Shown: one piece after another, positions 1 through 8,207 of the stretch
Layout of the letters: each line of letters opens with the position of its first letter
How positions within the stretch are numbered: position 1 is the stretch's first letter
Assembly: GCA_036502295.1 (NCBI GenBank)
Contig: DASXYU010000030.1
Location: forward strand, 1-50,293
Length of the DNA stretch: 50,293 nucleotides
Source of the DNA: DASXYU01 sp036502295
Lineage (GTDB): Bacteria; Actinomycetota; Actinomycetes; Mycobacteriales; Jatrophihabitantaceae
Reading direction: 5' to 3'
Program-made: the position numbers and the translations under genes
Notes under the pieces: generated by a model
Told to the model about the DNA's origin: nothing
The model's database searches: none
Seen by the model: only the letters and a program-made list of their open reading frames with translations

Positions 1-198
1 ATAGACCCGCGCACCGGCGAACCCTCCCGCGGCATCGCCTCGGTGACGCTGGTCGGTACCAGCCTCGCGATCTCCGACGCCTACGCGACGGCGGCCCTCG
101 CCATGGGCACGCGCTGCTACGCGTGGCTCTCGGCGCTGAACGGCTTTCAGTCGTTCGTGGTCTCGGAGGACGGACAGATGTGGTCGGGCAACGGCTAA
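1..198 (+). CDS. FAD:protein FMN transferase (ApbE family), C-terminal end only
   Basis: Only the last 65 codons are in the window; the gene starts upstream. The frame reads IDPRTGEPSRGIASVTLVG then ISDAYATAALAMG, which matches the conserved C-terminal part of ApbE proteins (the DPRTG motif, then the Asp/Ala/Thr-rich ADALATALFVMG-like motif that takes part in metal and FAD binding). ApbE enzymes transfer FMN from FAD to a threonine of flavoproteins on the outer side of the membrane, so the protein is expected to be exported, though its N-terminus cannot be seen. The TAA stop at 196-198 overlaps the stop of the convergent glycosyltransferase gene. Assignment to the family is firm; the flavoprotein partner is unknown. 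Confidence 0.85.
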   Translation: MDPRTGEPSRGIASVTLVGTSLAISDAYATAALAMGTRCYAWLSALNGFQSFVVSEDGQMWSGNG

Positions 199-2567
199 CC
201 GGACGCTGAGGAGGACGTTGCGGACGACGTCGGGCCAGGCGTGGGCGTGGGAGACGGGCTGGCCGGAGTTGTCTCGTTGGCCGCCGCGGGGAGGGTCGAG
301 CCTGAACTCTCCGCGGGCGTCGAACCGACCGCTGTCGGAGAGCTTGCCGCGGGCGAGGTGGCGGACGGAGACGTCGCCGGCGAGGTCACCGGTGACGAGA
401 TCACCGTCGAGTCCGTGGCTGTCGGCGAGGACGGCGACGCCGCAACTGATGTGGCCGCGCTGCTGCTTGTGCCAGGCGAGGCGGACGAGGTCGATGAGGA
501 GCCGGGCGAGGTCGAACTGCCCGCGGGTGACGGCGAGTGCGAGCGGCGCGGTGGAGGTGCCGCCACGATCTTTGGCAGGTGCTGCGGCTGGTCCGAGGAC
601 CCCACCAACGCCAGGATCACTGCGGCGCTCGCACCGGCCACGGCCAACCCGCTGAAGCCGATCGCGCCCTTGGCGACAGTGCCCGCCCGCAAGAACTCCG
701 TGCGCCGGCGCCGGCTCAGCTCCGGCGGTAGCGCGGCACGTTGCGCGGCGAGGCTGTTGAGCGGCGCCGAGGCATATCCGAGCGTCGGGACGATGAGCAA
801 CACGGCGAGCAGCACACCCGACAGCGTCGCCACATGAGCCAGCGCGACTGCGAAGCCAAGCAGGCCGAGTGCAGCCAGCACGCTTTCACCGCGGTTGGCC
901 CGGAACACCTGCCGCCAACCCGCGTGGTCGAACGTCTTCGGCGTCCTCATGAAGACCGCCTGTTTCGCGAAGAGTCCGGCGACCGAGGCGCGCGCCACCA
1001 CCAACGACGTCGCCTGCCAGATGAAGAACGCTCCGAAGGCGTCGCGCCAGGACGCGCCCGTCCCGCGGCGTAGCAGCGCCACCGCACGAACCAATCCGAG
1101 CAGGACGAGCGCAGGCACCGCTGCGACGAGAAACCCGGTGAGCGTGCGGAAGAGCTGGCCGCCGCCGAGGGCGAGGTTCACCGCTCCGACGAGCAGGAAG
1201 ATGTAGAAGATCAGCCCAAGTAGGTCGCCGTACCACTGCAGGCCCCCGGCCAGGTATCCCCAACGCTGCCCGAGGCTGAGCCGGTTTCGGTCGTCGCGCC
1301 GTCCTGGCAGAAGCGAACGCCAGTACATACGCAGGATCTGGATGCCACCGAAGCACCAGCGATATCGCTGGCCCTTCAGCGCCTCGAAGGTCAGGGGCAT
1401 GACGCCGTGGCCGTAGGACTGATCGACGTGCAGACCCGACCATCCCGCGCGCAGCAGACGCAACGACAGCTCCGCGTCCTCGGTGATGCACCACTCGTCC
1501 CAGCCGCCGAGTTCTTCGAGGACGGCTCGGCGAATCAGGCCCATCGTGCCGGCGAAGATCGCCGCGTCGTGCTCGTTGCGCGAGGGCTGCGACACCGCGA
1601 AGAAGTACTTGTAGGAGTAATAGAGACGCCGGTAGTAGGACGCCTGCTCCCAGTCGCGATAGTCCTGCGGGGCCTGGATGAACCCGATGGTGGGATCTGC
1701 GAAGAGCGGGCCGCACGCGCGCAGGAATCCGGGCGTGATCTGGTAGTCGGAGTCGACGACACCGATCACTTCGGCGCGCGGATCGGTCAGCGTCTGCAGC
1801 GCGTAGTTCAACGCTCCGGACTTGTAGCCGGGCCAGTCCTCGAGATGCGCGAACGCCACTCCGTTCCCGGCGCACCAGTCCCGCACCGGATGCCACAGCG
1901 CGGGGTCATCGGTGTTGTCGTCGATCGCCACGATCTCGTACGACTCGGACGGGTAGTCCATCTGGCGCAGCGATTCCAGCGTCTCGATCACCATGTCCGG
2001 CGGCTCATTGTGCGCAGGCACATGCAGGCTCACGAACGGTAGGTAAGTTGCCTCAACGGAGTGGCGGGCCGGCTCCGGCGAGCTGATACGACGACGCCAT
2101 TGCTCCGTGCCGAGGGCATCGCAGAGTTCCCAGAGGTAGGCGGCGGCGAAGATTCCGGCGATGAGTTCGAGCACCCAGAGGATGACGCCGCCGGTCATTC
2201 CGCCCGCGCTCAGGCCGCTGTGGAACGTCCAGTCGATGATGAACGCGAGGTAGGCCAGATACAGGTAGGTGCAGGAGACCCAGCAGGCGTGGGCGCGGCC
2301 ACTCCACCGCCGCGTGATCGGCAACAACAGCGCGCTGCAGAGGGCGAAACTGATCGCCGCCACGACGGCGCGGCGCTGGTCGGTCCCGGCGGCCACCGAG
2401 ATTCCGTACGCGGCTGCGGCGAGCAGCACCGTTGCCGCCAGTGCCGAGGTGAGCCGCCGCGAGAACGCCCACCAACCGTCCCCGCGCGTATTGCGACTGG
2501 GGACGAAAAGCGCGAGCGAACTCAGCGGCGCCGTCACCAAGCCGGTGAGCAGCAGAGCGGCGAGCAT
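195..2567 (-). CDS. Family 2 glycosyltransferase, cellulose-synthase-like, membrane
   Basis: About 790 residues. N-terminal transmembrane segments (residues ~1-22, ~40-85, ~98-145) precede a cytosolic GT-A domain with the processive GT2 signature: Asp216/217 (AIDDNTDD), DxD at 272-274 (VVDSDYQ), TED at 362-364 and QRYRW at 400-404. Several more membrane spans follow. The last ~100 residues are a low-complexity Ser/Thr/Pro tail. Such enzymes polymerise a beta-linked polysaccharide from a UDP-sugar and extrude it across the membrane; the sugar cannot be told here and no c-di-GMP-binding PilZ domain is evident. I chose the ATG at 2567 because AGAGGAG lies just upstream and the protein then begins with a hydrophobic segment; the open frame extends further upstream but that part looks non-coding. 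It is transcribed divergently from def and ends convergently on the ApbE gene. Confidence 0.88.
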   Translation of the reverse strand: MLAALLLTGLVTAPLSSLALFVPSRNTRGDGWWAFSRRLTSALAATVLLAAAAYGISVAAGTDQRRAVVAAISFALCSALLLPITRRWSGRAHACWVSCTYLYLAYLAFIIDWTFHSGLSAGGMTGGVILWVLELIAGIFAAAYLWELCDALGTEQWRRRISSPEPARHSVEATYLPFVSLHVPAHNEPPDMVIETLESLRQMDYPSESYEIVAIDDNTDDPALWHPVRDWCAGNGVAFAHLEDWPGYKSGALNYALQTLTDPRAEVIGVVDSDYQITPGFLRACGPLFADPTIGFIQAPQDYRDWEQASYYRRLYYSYKYFFAVSQPSRNEHDAAIFAGTMGLIRRAVLEELGGWDEWCITEDAELSLRLLRAGWSGLHVDQSYGHGVMPLTFEALKGQRYRWCFGGIQILRMYWRSLLPGRRDDRNRLSLGQRWGYLAGGLQWYGDLLGLIFYIFLLVGAVNLALGGGQLFRTLTGFLVAAVPALVLLGLVRAVALLRRGTGASWRDAFGAFFIWQATSLVVARASVAGLFAKQAVFMRTPKTFDHAGWRQVFRANRGESVLAALGLLGFAVALAHVATLSGVLLAVLLIVPTLGYASAPLNSLAAQRAALPPELSRRRRTEFLRAGTVAKGAIGFSGLAVAGASAAVILALVGSSDQPQHLPKIVAAPPPRRSHSPSPAGSSTSPGSSSTSSASPGTSSSAATSVAASPSSPTATDSTVISSPVTSPATSPSATSPAASSPTAVGSTPAESSGSTLPAAANETTPASPSPTPTPGPTSSATSSSASG

Positions 2568-2676
2568 CGAGGCTCCTCTGGGTTGCCGCGGGGTGCGGGG
2601 CCGTCTTCTGAGGACGTGCGACCGTCTACCCGTTTCACTGGATTCGCGGTCGCTAAGCTCGACTGCCGTGACCGGA

Positions 2677-3186
2677 ATGCCACAGAAGATCACCGTCGTC
2701 GGTGACCCCGTCCTCGCCGCACCGTGCCGCACCGTGACCGAGTTCGACGACGAGCTCGCGCAGCTCGTCGACGACATGTTCGCGTCGATGGCGGCGGCCG
2801 AAGGAGTGGGACTGGCTGCGCCGCAGGTCGGGTCGGACCTTGCCGTCTTCGTCTATGACTGTGCCGACGCCGAGGGTGTGCGGCACGTCGGTCACGTGGT
2901 GAACCCGGCGATCGAGATCGGCGACGAGAACTACCTCGCCGATGAGGGCTGCCTCTCCGTCCCTGGCCCCTACGAGCAGCTTGCGCGGGCGACCAGGGCG
3001 ACCGTCCGTGGCGTGGACAAGACCGGCGCCCCGGTCGAGGTCACCGGCACCGGCTTCTTCGCCCGCTGCCTGCAACATGAGACGGACCACCTGCGGGGCG
3101 TGCTCTACATCGACCACCTGCCGCGCAACCGACGCCGCAAGGTGCTTCGCGAGATGGAGCCGTTCGAGTGGAACAAGCAGTACTAG
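2677..3186 (+). CDS. def: Peptide deformylase
   Basis: 169 residues. All three PDF motifs are present: GVGLAAPQ (motif 1), EGCLSVP (motif 2, Cys metal ligand) and QHETDH (motif 3, the two His ligands and the catalytic Glu). The enzyme is an Fe2+ hydrolase that removes the formyl group from the N-terminal Met of new proteins in the cytoplasm. The start could be the ATG at 2677 or an in-frame GTG at 2668; neither has a strong ribosome binding site, and I chose the ATG. The long open frame upstream of this is probably not translated because it lies over the glycosyltransferase gene. The gene is divergent from that gene (about 110 bp apart) and convergent with the SGNH hydrolase gene. Confidence 0.95.
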   Translation: MPQKITVVGDPVLAAPCRTVTEFDDELAQLVDDMFASMAAAEGVGLAAPQVGSDLAVFVYDCADAEGVRHVGHVVNPAIEIGDENYLADEGCLSVPGPYEQLARATRATVRGVDKTGAPVEVTGTGFFARCLQHETDHLRGVLYIDHLPRNRRRKVLREMEPFEWNKQY

Positions 3187-3190
3187 TCCA

Positions 3191-3230
3191 CGGTCGTTGA
3201 GTAGGCGCGCAGCGCCGTGCTGAAACGCCG
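3191..3230. repeat. REP-like palindromic element between convergent genes
   Basis: The 45 bp between the stops of def and the SGNH gene contain GGTCGTTGAGTAGG, then the self-complementary GGCGCGCAGCGCC, then CGTGCTGAAA. Closely similar GAGTAGG-plus-hairpin units occur within dnaX at 18691 and 18862. Elements of this shape are scattered through many actinobacterial genomes. Here it may also act as a bidirectional terminator. Confidence 0.5.
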
Positions 3231-3231
3231 G

Positions 3232-4179
3232 TCAGCCGAGGGCGGCGACCACGAGTTGCGCGATGAGTTCGTAGCCCGCCGGCCGCGGGTGGATGTCCTT
3301 CCACTGGCAGTAGTACGTGAGCTGGCAGATCTTCGCGACCGGGGTCGGCAGCGCGCCGTACGGTTTCACAGTCGTCATGTCGGTCATCGATCCGTAGGCG
3401 CCGGTCGCGGCGGTGACGTCGACGAAGACCGCCTTCTGTGCCGCGTAGGCGCCCTTCAGCGTGGGGTTGATGAAGTCCTGGAATCCCATGACGGAGAGAT
3501 CCGCAAGCGCGCTCGGGCCGGTCGCCCGCTCGCCCAGGAAGACATCTGGGTAGGTGATGCCGACGATCGGGGTCTGCGCCCCCGCCGCAGCACGCACGCC
3601 GGCGAGCAGCGTCCTGATGTTCGCGGCGACAGTCGGCAACTTCGACGTCAGGCAGGTCACGGCGTCCTTTGCTGCGCCGCAGGACGTGACGTCATTGCCG
3701 CCGATCGACACGGTGATCAATGCGATGTGGCCCGCGTGTGCCTTGATGAAGTCTTCGGCGGCCTGCGCCTGAGATACGTCGTAGGTCGGCCCGTTCACCG
3801 GTCGCATGTCGGCTATGCAGCCGTTCGACTTCAGTAGCGATTCGGAGGTCGCCCCGCCGCAGCCGAAGTTCACCAGCGTGTAGGTGTGTCCCTTCGCCTT
3901 CGACAGCGTGACGACGTCGTTGGCGAAGCCTTTGGTGGTCATGTGACCGACCATCGGACCGGTGGGCTGATAGCCCGCCGCATAGGAATCACCGATCGAC
4001 ACGTAGTAACCGGTCGTCGGCGCCGCCGGAACCGACGAGCTCATGCTCGGTGAGTTCGCCGTGCTGGACGGAGCTGATGGTCTGGATGATGTCGTCGAAC
4101 TCGAACTGCCGCTTGACCCAGAACACGCAGCAAGAAACCCACAGAGGACGAACACGGCAACGCTGCCGAAGTAACGCAT
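3232..4179 (-). CDS. SGNH/GDSL-family hydrolase, predicted lipoprotein
   Basis: 315 residues. The N-terminus (MRYFGSVAVFVLCGFLAAC) is a lipoprotein signal peptide with the lipobox Leu-Ala-Ala-Cys19, followed by a Ser-rich linker, so the protein should be lipid-anchored on the outer face. The SGNH blocks are in order: GDSYAAG (block I nucleophile Ser), FGCGGATS (block II Gly), SIGGND (block III Asn) and DIHPRPAGY (block V Asp/His). Such enzymes are esterases or lipases; the substrate is unknown. The frame runs 46 codons further upstream, but I chose the ATG at 4179 because the signal peptide begins there. The gene lies downstream of asd on the same strand, separated by hairpin repeats. Confidence 0.88.
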   Translation of the reverse strand: MRYFGSVAVFVLCGFLAACSGSSGSSSSTTSSRPSAPSSTANSPSMSSSVPAAPTTGYYVSIGDSYAAGYQPTGPMVGHMTTKGFANDVVTLSKAKGHTYTLVNFGCGGATSESLLKSNGCIADMRPVNGPTYDVSQAQAAEDFIKAHAGHIALITVSIGGNDVTSCGAAKDAVTCLTSKLPTVAANIRTLLAGVRAAAGAQTPIVGITYPDVFLGERATGPSALADLSVMGFQDFINPTLKGAYAAQKAVFVDVTAATGAYGSMTDMTTVKPYGALPTPVAKICQLTYYCQWKDIHPRPAGYELIAQLVVAALG

Positions 4180-4277
4180 CCGACGAGCGTATGCCTGCCC
4201 GCAAACACCAGCGGAGACCCGAGGTGCGAGCGGGGGCATACGCAAGGCAATCAGCCCGACGCCCGCCCGAAGGGCGT

Positions 4278-4395
4278 GTCGACCAGAGGTCGACCTGGCG
4301 CGCCGCATCACGCGCAAAGCGCGTGCGTCGACCTTCGGTCGACCGCGGCCTCACAAGACGTGCGTCGACCTTCGGTCGACCGCGGCCTTACAAGA
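4278..4395. repeat. Three hairpins with a 37-bp tandem duplication after asd
   Basis: Three copies of a 7-bp-arm inverted repeat, GTCGACC-3 nt-GGTCGAC, lie at 4278-4294, 4327-4343 and 4364-4380. The last two belong to a nearly exact 37-bp direct repeat (4323-4358 and 4360-4395). The second copy runs into the last codons of asd. They could terminate or stabilise asd mRNA; no U-tract follows. Confidence 0.7.
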
Positions 4396-5407
4396 ACAGT
4401 TCCGCGATCTGGATGGCGTTGAGGGCTGCGCCCTTGCGCAGGTTGTCGTTGCTGATGAAGAGGACGAGTCCCCTGCCGTCCTCGACCGACTGGTCTTGGC
4501 GGATGCGCCCCACGTAGGACGGGTCCTTGCCAGCGGCCTGTAGCGGGGTCGGGATCTCGCTCAGTTCCACGCCGGGCGCAGCCGACAGCAGTTCTGTGGC
4601 GCGCTCCACCGAGATCGGCCGGGCGAACTCGGCGTTGATCGACAGCGAGTGTCCGGTGAAGACGGGCACGCGAACGCAAGTGCCGGCGACTCGCAAGTTG
4701 GGGATGTCGAGGATCTTGCGCGACTCGTTGCGCAACTTCTGTTCCTCGTCGGTCTCGAACGTTCCGTCGTCCACGAGCGCACCCGCGTACGGCAGGACGT
4801 TGAAAGCGATGGGACGCGCGAACTTCGCCGGAGCGCCCAGGTCGACGGCTGCACCGTCGTGGGTGAGCGCGGCGCCGTCGGAGGCACCGGCAACGATCTG
4901 CTTGGCGAGTTCGTCGACACCGACGAGCCCTGCGCCGGAGACTGCCTGGTAGGTCGAGACGATGAGCTTCACCAGGCCGGCCGCGTCGTGCAGCGGCTTG
5001 AGCACGGGCATCGCAGCCATGGTGGTGCAGTTCGGATTGGCGATGATGCCCTTCGTGGTGTTGCGCACCTCGGCTCCGTTGACCTCGGCGACGACGAGCG
5101 GCACCTCGGGGTCCATGCGCCAGGCCGAGGAGTTGTCGATGACTGTCACACCGGCGGCGGCGAACTTCGGCGCAAGCGCCTTCGACGTCGCGCCGCCCGC
5201 TGAGAAGAGCGCCACGTCCAGACCGCTCGGATCTGCGGTGGCGGCGTCCTCGACGACGATCTGCCGGCCGTCGAACTCGATCGCCGACCCGGCTGAGCGG
5301 GCCGAGGCGAAGAAGCGGATCTCGTCGATAGGAAAGTTCCGCGCGAGCAGGAGTCGGCGCATCACGCCGCCGACCTGTCCGGTGGCCCCGACTACGCCAA
5401 CCTTCAT
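4388..5407 (-). CDS. asd: Aspartate-semialdehyde dehydrogenase
   Basis: 339 residues, the usual length. The N-terminal NADP-binding motif is GATGQVGGVM (residues 7-16); the catalytic cysteine is Cys127 in NPNCTTM; the catalytic base is His253 in FTGHSLS. The enzyme reduces aspartyl phosphate to aspartate semialdehyde, the branch point to lysine/diaminopimelate, threonine and methionine. The ATG at 5407 is preceded by AAGGA at good spacing, so the open frame further upstream is not used. It lies 79 bp downstream of the aspartate kinase gene, so the two are likely co-transcribed and encode consecutive steps. Confidence 0.97.
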   Translation of the reverse strand: MKVGVVGATGQVGGVMRRLLLARNFPIDEIRFFASARSAGSAIEFDGRQIVVEDAATADPSGLDVALFSAGGATSKALAPKFAAAGVTVIDNSSAWRMDPEVPLVVAEVNGAEVRNTTKGIIANPNCTTMAAMPVLKPLHDAAGLVKLIVSTYQAVSGAGLVGVDELAKQIVAGASDGAALTHDGAAVDLGAPAKFARPIAFNVLPYAGALVDDGTFETDEEQKLRNESRKILDIPNLRVAGTCVRVPVFTGHSLSINAEFARPISVERATELLSAAPGVELSEIPTPLQAAGKDPSYVGRIRQDQSVEDGRGLVLFISNDNLRKGAALNAIQIAELFL

Positions 5408-5427
5408 GACTGTCCTTCTACTTCCTT

Positions 5428-5476
5428 GGTCAACAGACCGATCTGGTCGGATTTCGACCAAGGGCGTCCGTTGACC
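5428..5476. promoter_or_regulatory. Nested inverted repeats in the ask-asd spacer
   Basis: Outer arms GGTCAAC (5428-5434) and GTTGACC (5470-5476) enclose an inner stem TGGTC/GACCA (5444-5448 and 5456-5460). In the mRNA this would fold as a two-part structure just before the asd ribosome binding site. It could be an intercistronic processing or attenuation site; function is inferred only from symmetry. Confidence 0.35.
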
Positions 5477-5486
5477 ATTGTGGTTG

Positions 5487-6755
5487 CTAGCGTCCGGTTC
5501 CGCCGTAGACGACCGCTTCGGGGTCGTCCGTGCCGAGGTCGAAGGCGTCGTGCACGGCTCGCACAGCCTCGTCGAGGTCGGTGTCACGACAGACGACCGA
5601 GATCCGGATCTCGGAGGTGGAGATCATCTCCACGTTGACGCCCGCAGCGGCGAGCGCGGCGAAGAACTTCGCCGAGACACCGGGGTGCGAGCGCATTCCC
5701 GCGCCGACGAGCGAGAGCTTGCCGATGTGATCGTCGTAGAGCAGGTCGTCGAAACCGACCTGACCCTGCACCTTCTTCAGTGCAGCGATGGCCACGGGGC
5801 CGTCGGTCGCCGGGAGCGTGAAGGAGACGTCCGTCCTGCCCGTGCCACCCGTCGAGATGTTCTGCACGATCATGTCGAGGTTGACTTCGGCGGCTGCGAG
5901 TTCGGTGAAGATCGCGGCGGCCTCACCCGGCTTGTCGGGCACTCCGACGACCGTGACCTTGACTTCGCTGCGGTCGTGCGCGACGCCGCTGATAATTGCG
6001 TCTTCCACGGCAAGATCCTCCATATGGCCGGCGACGGTGGTGCCGGGCTTGTTCGAGAACGATGAACGCACCACGATGGGGACGCCGTAACGACGGCCGT
6101 ACTCAACGCTGCGCAGGTGCAGGATCTTGGAGCCGCTCGCGGCAAGTTCCAACATCTCTTCGTAGGTGATCCGGCTGAGCTTCTTCGCGTTGGGCACCAC
6201 GCGCGGGTCGGCGCTGAAGACGCCGTCGACGTCGGTGTAGATCTCGCAGACATCGGCATTCATCGCGGCGGCGAGCGCCACCGCGGTGGTGTCCGAACCG
6301 CCACGGCCGAGCGTCGTGATGTCCTTGGTGTCGGGGCTGACGCCCTGGAAGCCGGCGACGATCGCGACGTTGCCCTCTTCGATCGAGTTCTGCACACGCC
6401 CGGGCGTGATGTTCACGATGCGTGCCTTGCCGTGCACGGCCGTGGTGAGGACGCCCGCCTGCGAACCGGTGAACGACTCCGCGCGACCGCCTAACGAATT
6501 GATGGCCATCGCGAGCAGCGCCATGGAGATCCGCTCACCGGCGGTAAGGAGCATGTCGTACTCGCGCCCTGACGGGTACGGGACGATCTGCTTGGCGAGG
6601 TCGATCAGCTCGTCGGTCGTATCGCCCATCGCGGAGACGACCACCACGACGTCGTTGCCGGCACGGCGGGTGTCCATGATGCGTTCAGCGACGCGCTTGA
6701 TGCGCTCGGCATCGGCGACCGAGGAGCCGCCGTACTTCTGCACGACCAGGCTCAA
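5487..6755 (-). CDS. ask: Aspartate kinase (ACT-domain type)
   Basis: 422 residues, matching the actinobacterial enzymes (about 421). The N-terminal kinase motif is VVQKYGGSSVAD; FQGVSPDTKDITTLGRGGSD is the catalytic region; two C-terminal ACT domains would bind lysine/threonine for feedback control. The product, aspartyl phosphate, is passed to Asd downstream. I chose a TTG start at 6755: it is preceded by GAAGGA at 7 nt spacing and gives the typical MSLVVQKYGG start, whereas the upstream ATG at 6788 would add eleven atypical residues. An internal ATG at 6023 (MEDLAVEDAI) corresponds to the start of the separate beta subunit known from Corynebacterium lysC, so the gene may encode two in-frame products. 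Confidence 0.95.
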   Translation of the reverse strand: MSLVVQKYGGSSVADAERIKRVAERIMDTRRAGNDVVVVVSAMGDTTDELIDLAKQIVPYPSGREYDMLLTAGERISMALLAMAINSLGGRAESFTGSQAGVLTTAVHGKARIVNITPGRVQNSIEEGNVAIVAGFQGVSPDTKDITTLGRGGSDTTAVALAAAMNADVCEIYTDVDGVFSADPRVVPNAKKLSRITYEEMLELAASGSKILHLRSVEYGRRYGVPIVVRSSFSNKPGTTVAGHMEDLAVEDAIISGVAHDRSEVKVTVVGVPDKPGEAAAIFTELAAAEVNLDMIVQNISTGGTGRTDVSFTLPATDGPVAIAALKKVQGQVGFDDLLYDDHIGKLSLVGAGMRSHPGVSAKFFAALAAAGVNVEMISTSEIRISVVCRDTDLDEAVRAVHDAFDLGTDDPEAVVYGGTGR

Positions 6756-6851
6756 CGGAGTGTCCTTCGAATTCGTGAAAAATGGCACCCTCAGAATACC
6801 GACGACGCCAGATACGAATTACCTCAGGCCGTGTTCCCTCGCTCCGCCCGG

Positions 6852-8192
6852 TCAACCGCCAATCGTCGCCGCGAAGGCCGCTTCAATGATGTCGAGGCCC
6901 TCCGAAAGAAGTTCTTCGCCGATGACGAGCGGAGGCAGGAAACGCAGCACGTTTCCATAGGTCCCCGCCGTAAGAGTCACGAGTCCGTCCTTGTGCGTGG
7001 CAGCTGCCAAAGCAGAGGTGAGCTCCGGATTCGGGTTCATGGTCCCGGACTCGACGAGCTCCACCGCGAGCATCGCGCCACGTCCACGGACGTCGCCGAC
7101 CGCGTCGTACTTCGCCTGCAGCGTCTCCAGCCTCGGCTTCATGATCGCCTCGATGCGACGGGCAGCACGCGCGAGGTCGTCGGCCACCATCGTCTCGATC
7201 GCGGCGAGCGCCGCGGCGCAGGCGACGGGGTTGCCGCCGTAGGTGCCACCCAAACCACCGCCATGCACCGAATCCATGACCTCCGCCCGGCCGGTGACGG
7301 CCGCAAGTGGGAGACCGCCGGCTATTCCCTTGGCGGTGGCGATGAGGTCAGGGACGACGCCCTCGTGCTCGCAGGCGAACCAGTCACCCGTCCTGCAGAA
7401 GCCGGTCTGGATCTCGTCGGCGATGAAGAGGACGCCGTTGTGTGCACACCATTGCGCGAGTGTCGCCACGAAGCCCGGCGGCGGGACGATGAAGCCACCC
7501 TCGCCCTGGATCGGTTCAAGGATCACGGCGGCGACGTTCTGCTCGCCGACCTGTGCATGAACCTGCGAGGTGAAGAGCTCGAATGCCTCATCGGCACAGT
7601 TCGCAGGGCCGGTGGGCCAGCGGTACGGGTAGGCCATCGGCACGCGGTAGATCTCGTTGGCGAACGGACCGAACCCCTGCTTGTAGGGCATGTTCTTCGC
7701 GGTGAGCGCCATCGTCAGGTTGGTGCGGCCGTGATAGGCGTGGTCGAAGGCGACGATGGCGCTGCGGCCGGTGGCGACGCGTGCGATCTTCACCGCGTTC
7801 TCCACCGCTTCCGCGCCGGAGTTGAACAGCGCCGAGCGCTTCTCGTGCGAGCCCGGCGTCACCTCGTTGAGTTTCTCCGCAACCGCGACGTACTCCTCGT
7901 ACGGCGTCACCATGAAGCAGGTGTGGGTGAAGTCGGCGACCTGCTCCTGCACGGCTGTCACCACCTTCCGCGCTGAGTTGCCGACCGAGGTGACCGCGAT
8001 GCCCGAGCCGAAGTCGATGAGCTGGTTTCCGTCGACGTCGACGATGATGCCGCCACCAGCACGCTCCACATACACGGGCAGCGTTGTGCCGACACCGCTG
8101 GCCACCGAAGAAAGTTTGCGCGCGTGCAGTTCGGCCGAGCGCGGTCCCGGGATCGCCGTCTTCAGAAGGCGCTTCTGTTCAATACCGGACAT
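6852..8192 (-). CDS. gabT: 4-aminobutyrate aminotransferase (class III, PLP)
   Basis: 446 residues. It carries the class III aminotransferase features: the cofactor-binding Asp259 in IADEIQTG and the Schiff-base lysine Lys288 in DLIATAKGIAGG, with NSGAEAVENAVKIAR near residue 125. It would convert GABA plus 2-oxoglutarate to succinate semialdehyde plus glutamate. The ATG at 8192 is preceded by GAGGT. It is the last gene of a same-strand run with a PotA-like ATPase (15 bp upstream), a biotinyl protein and an aminobutyraldehyde dehydrogenase, which fits breakdown of putrescine via GABA. A related omega-aminotransferase specificity is possible. Confidence 0.9.
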   Translation of the reverse strand: MSGIEQKRLLKTAIPGPRSAELHARKLSSVASGVGTTLPVYVERAGGGIIVDVDGNQLIDFGSGIAVTSVGNSARKVVTAVQEQVADFTHTCFMVTPYEEYVAVAEKLNEVTPGSHEKRSALFNSGAEAVENAVKIARVATGRSAIVAFDHAYHGRTNLTMALTAKNMPYKQGFGPFANEIYRVPMAYPYRWPTGPANCADEAFELFTSQVHAQVGEQNVAAVILEPIQGEGGFIVPPPGFVATLAQWCAHNGVLFIADEIQTGFCRTGDWFACEHEGVVPDLIATAKGIAGGLPLAAVTGRAEVMDSVHGGGLGGTYGGNPVACAAALAAIETMVADDLARAARRIEAIMKPRLETLQAKYDAVGDVRGRGAMLAVELVESGTMNPNPELTSALAAATHKDGLVTLTAGTYGNVLRFLPPLVIGEELLSEGLDIIEAAFAATIGG

Positions 8193-8207
8193 GGCGGTAC
8201 CTCATTC

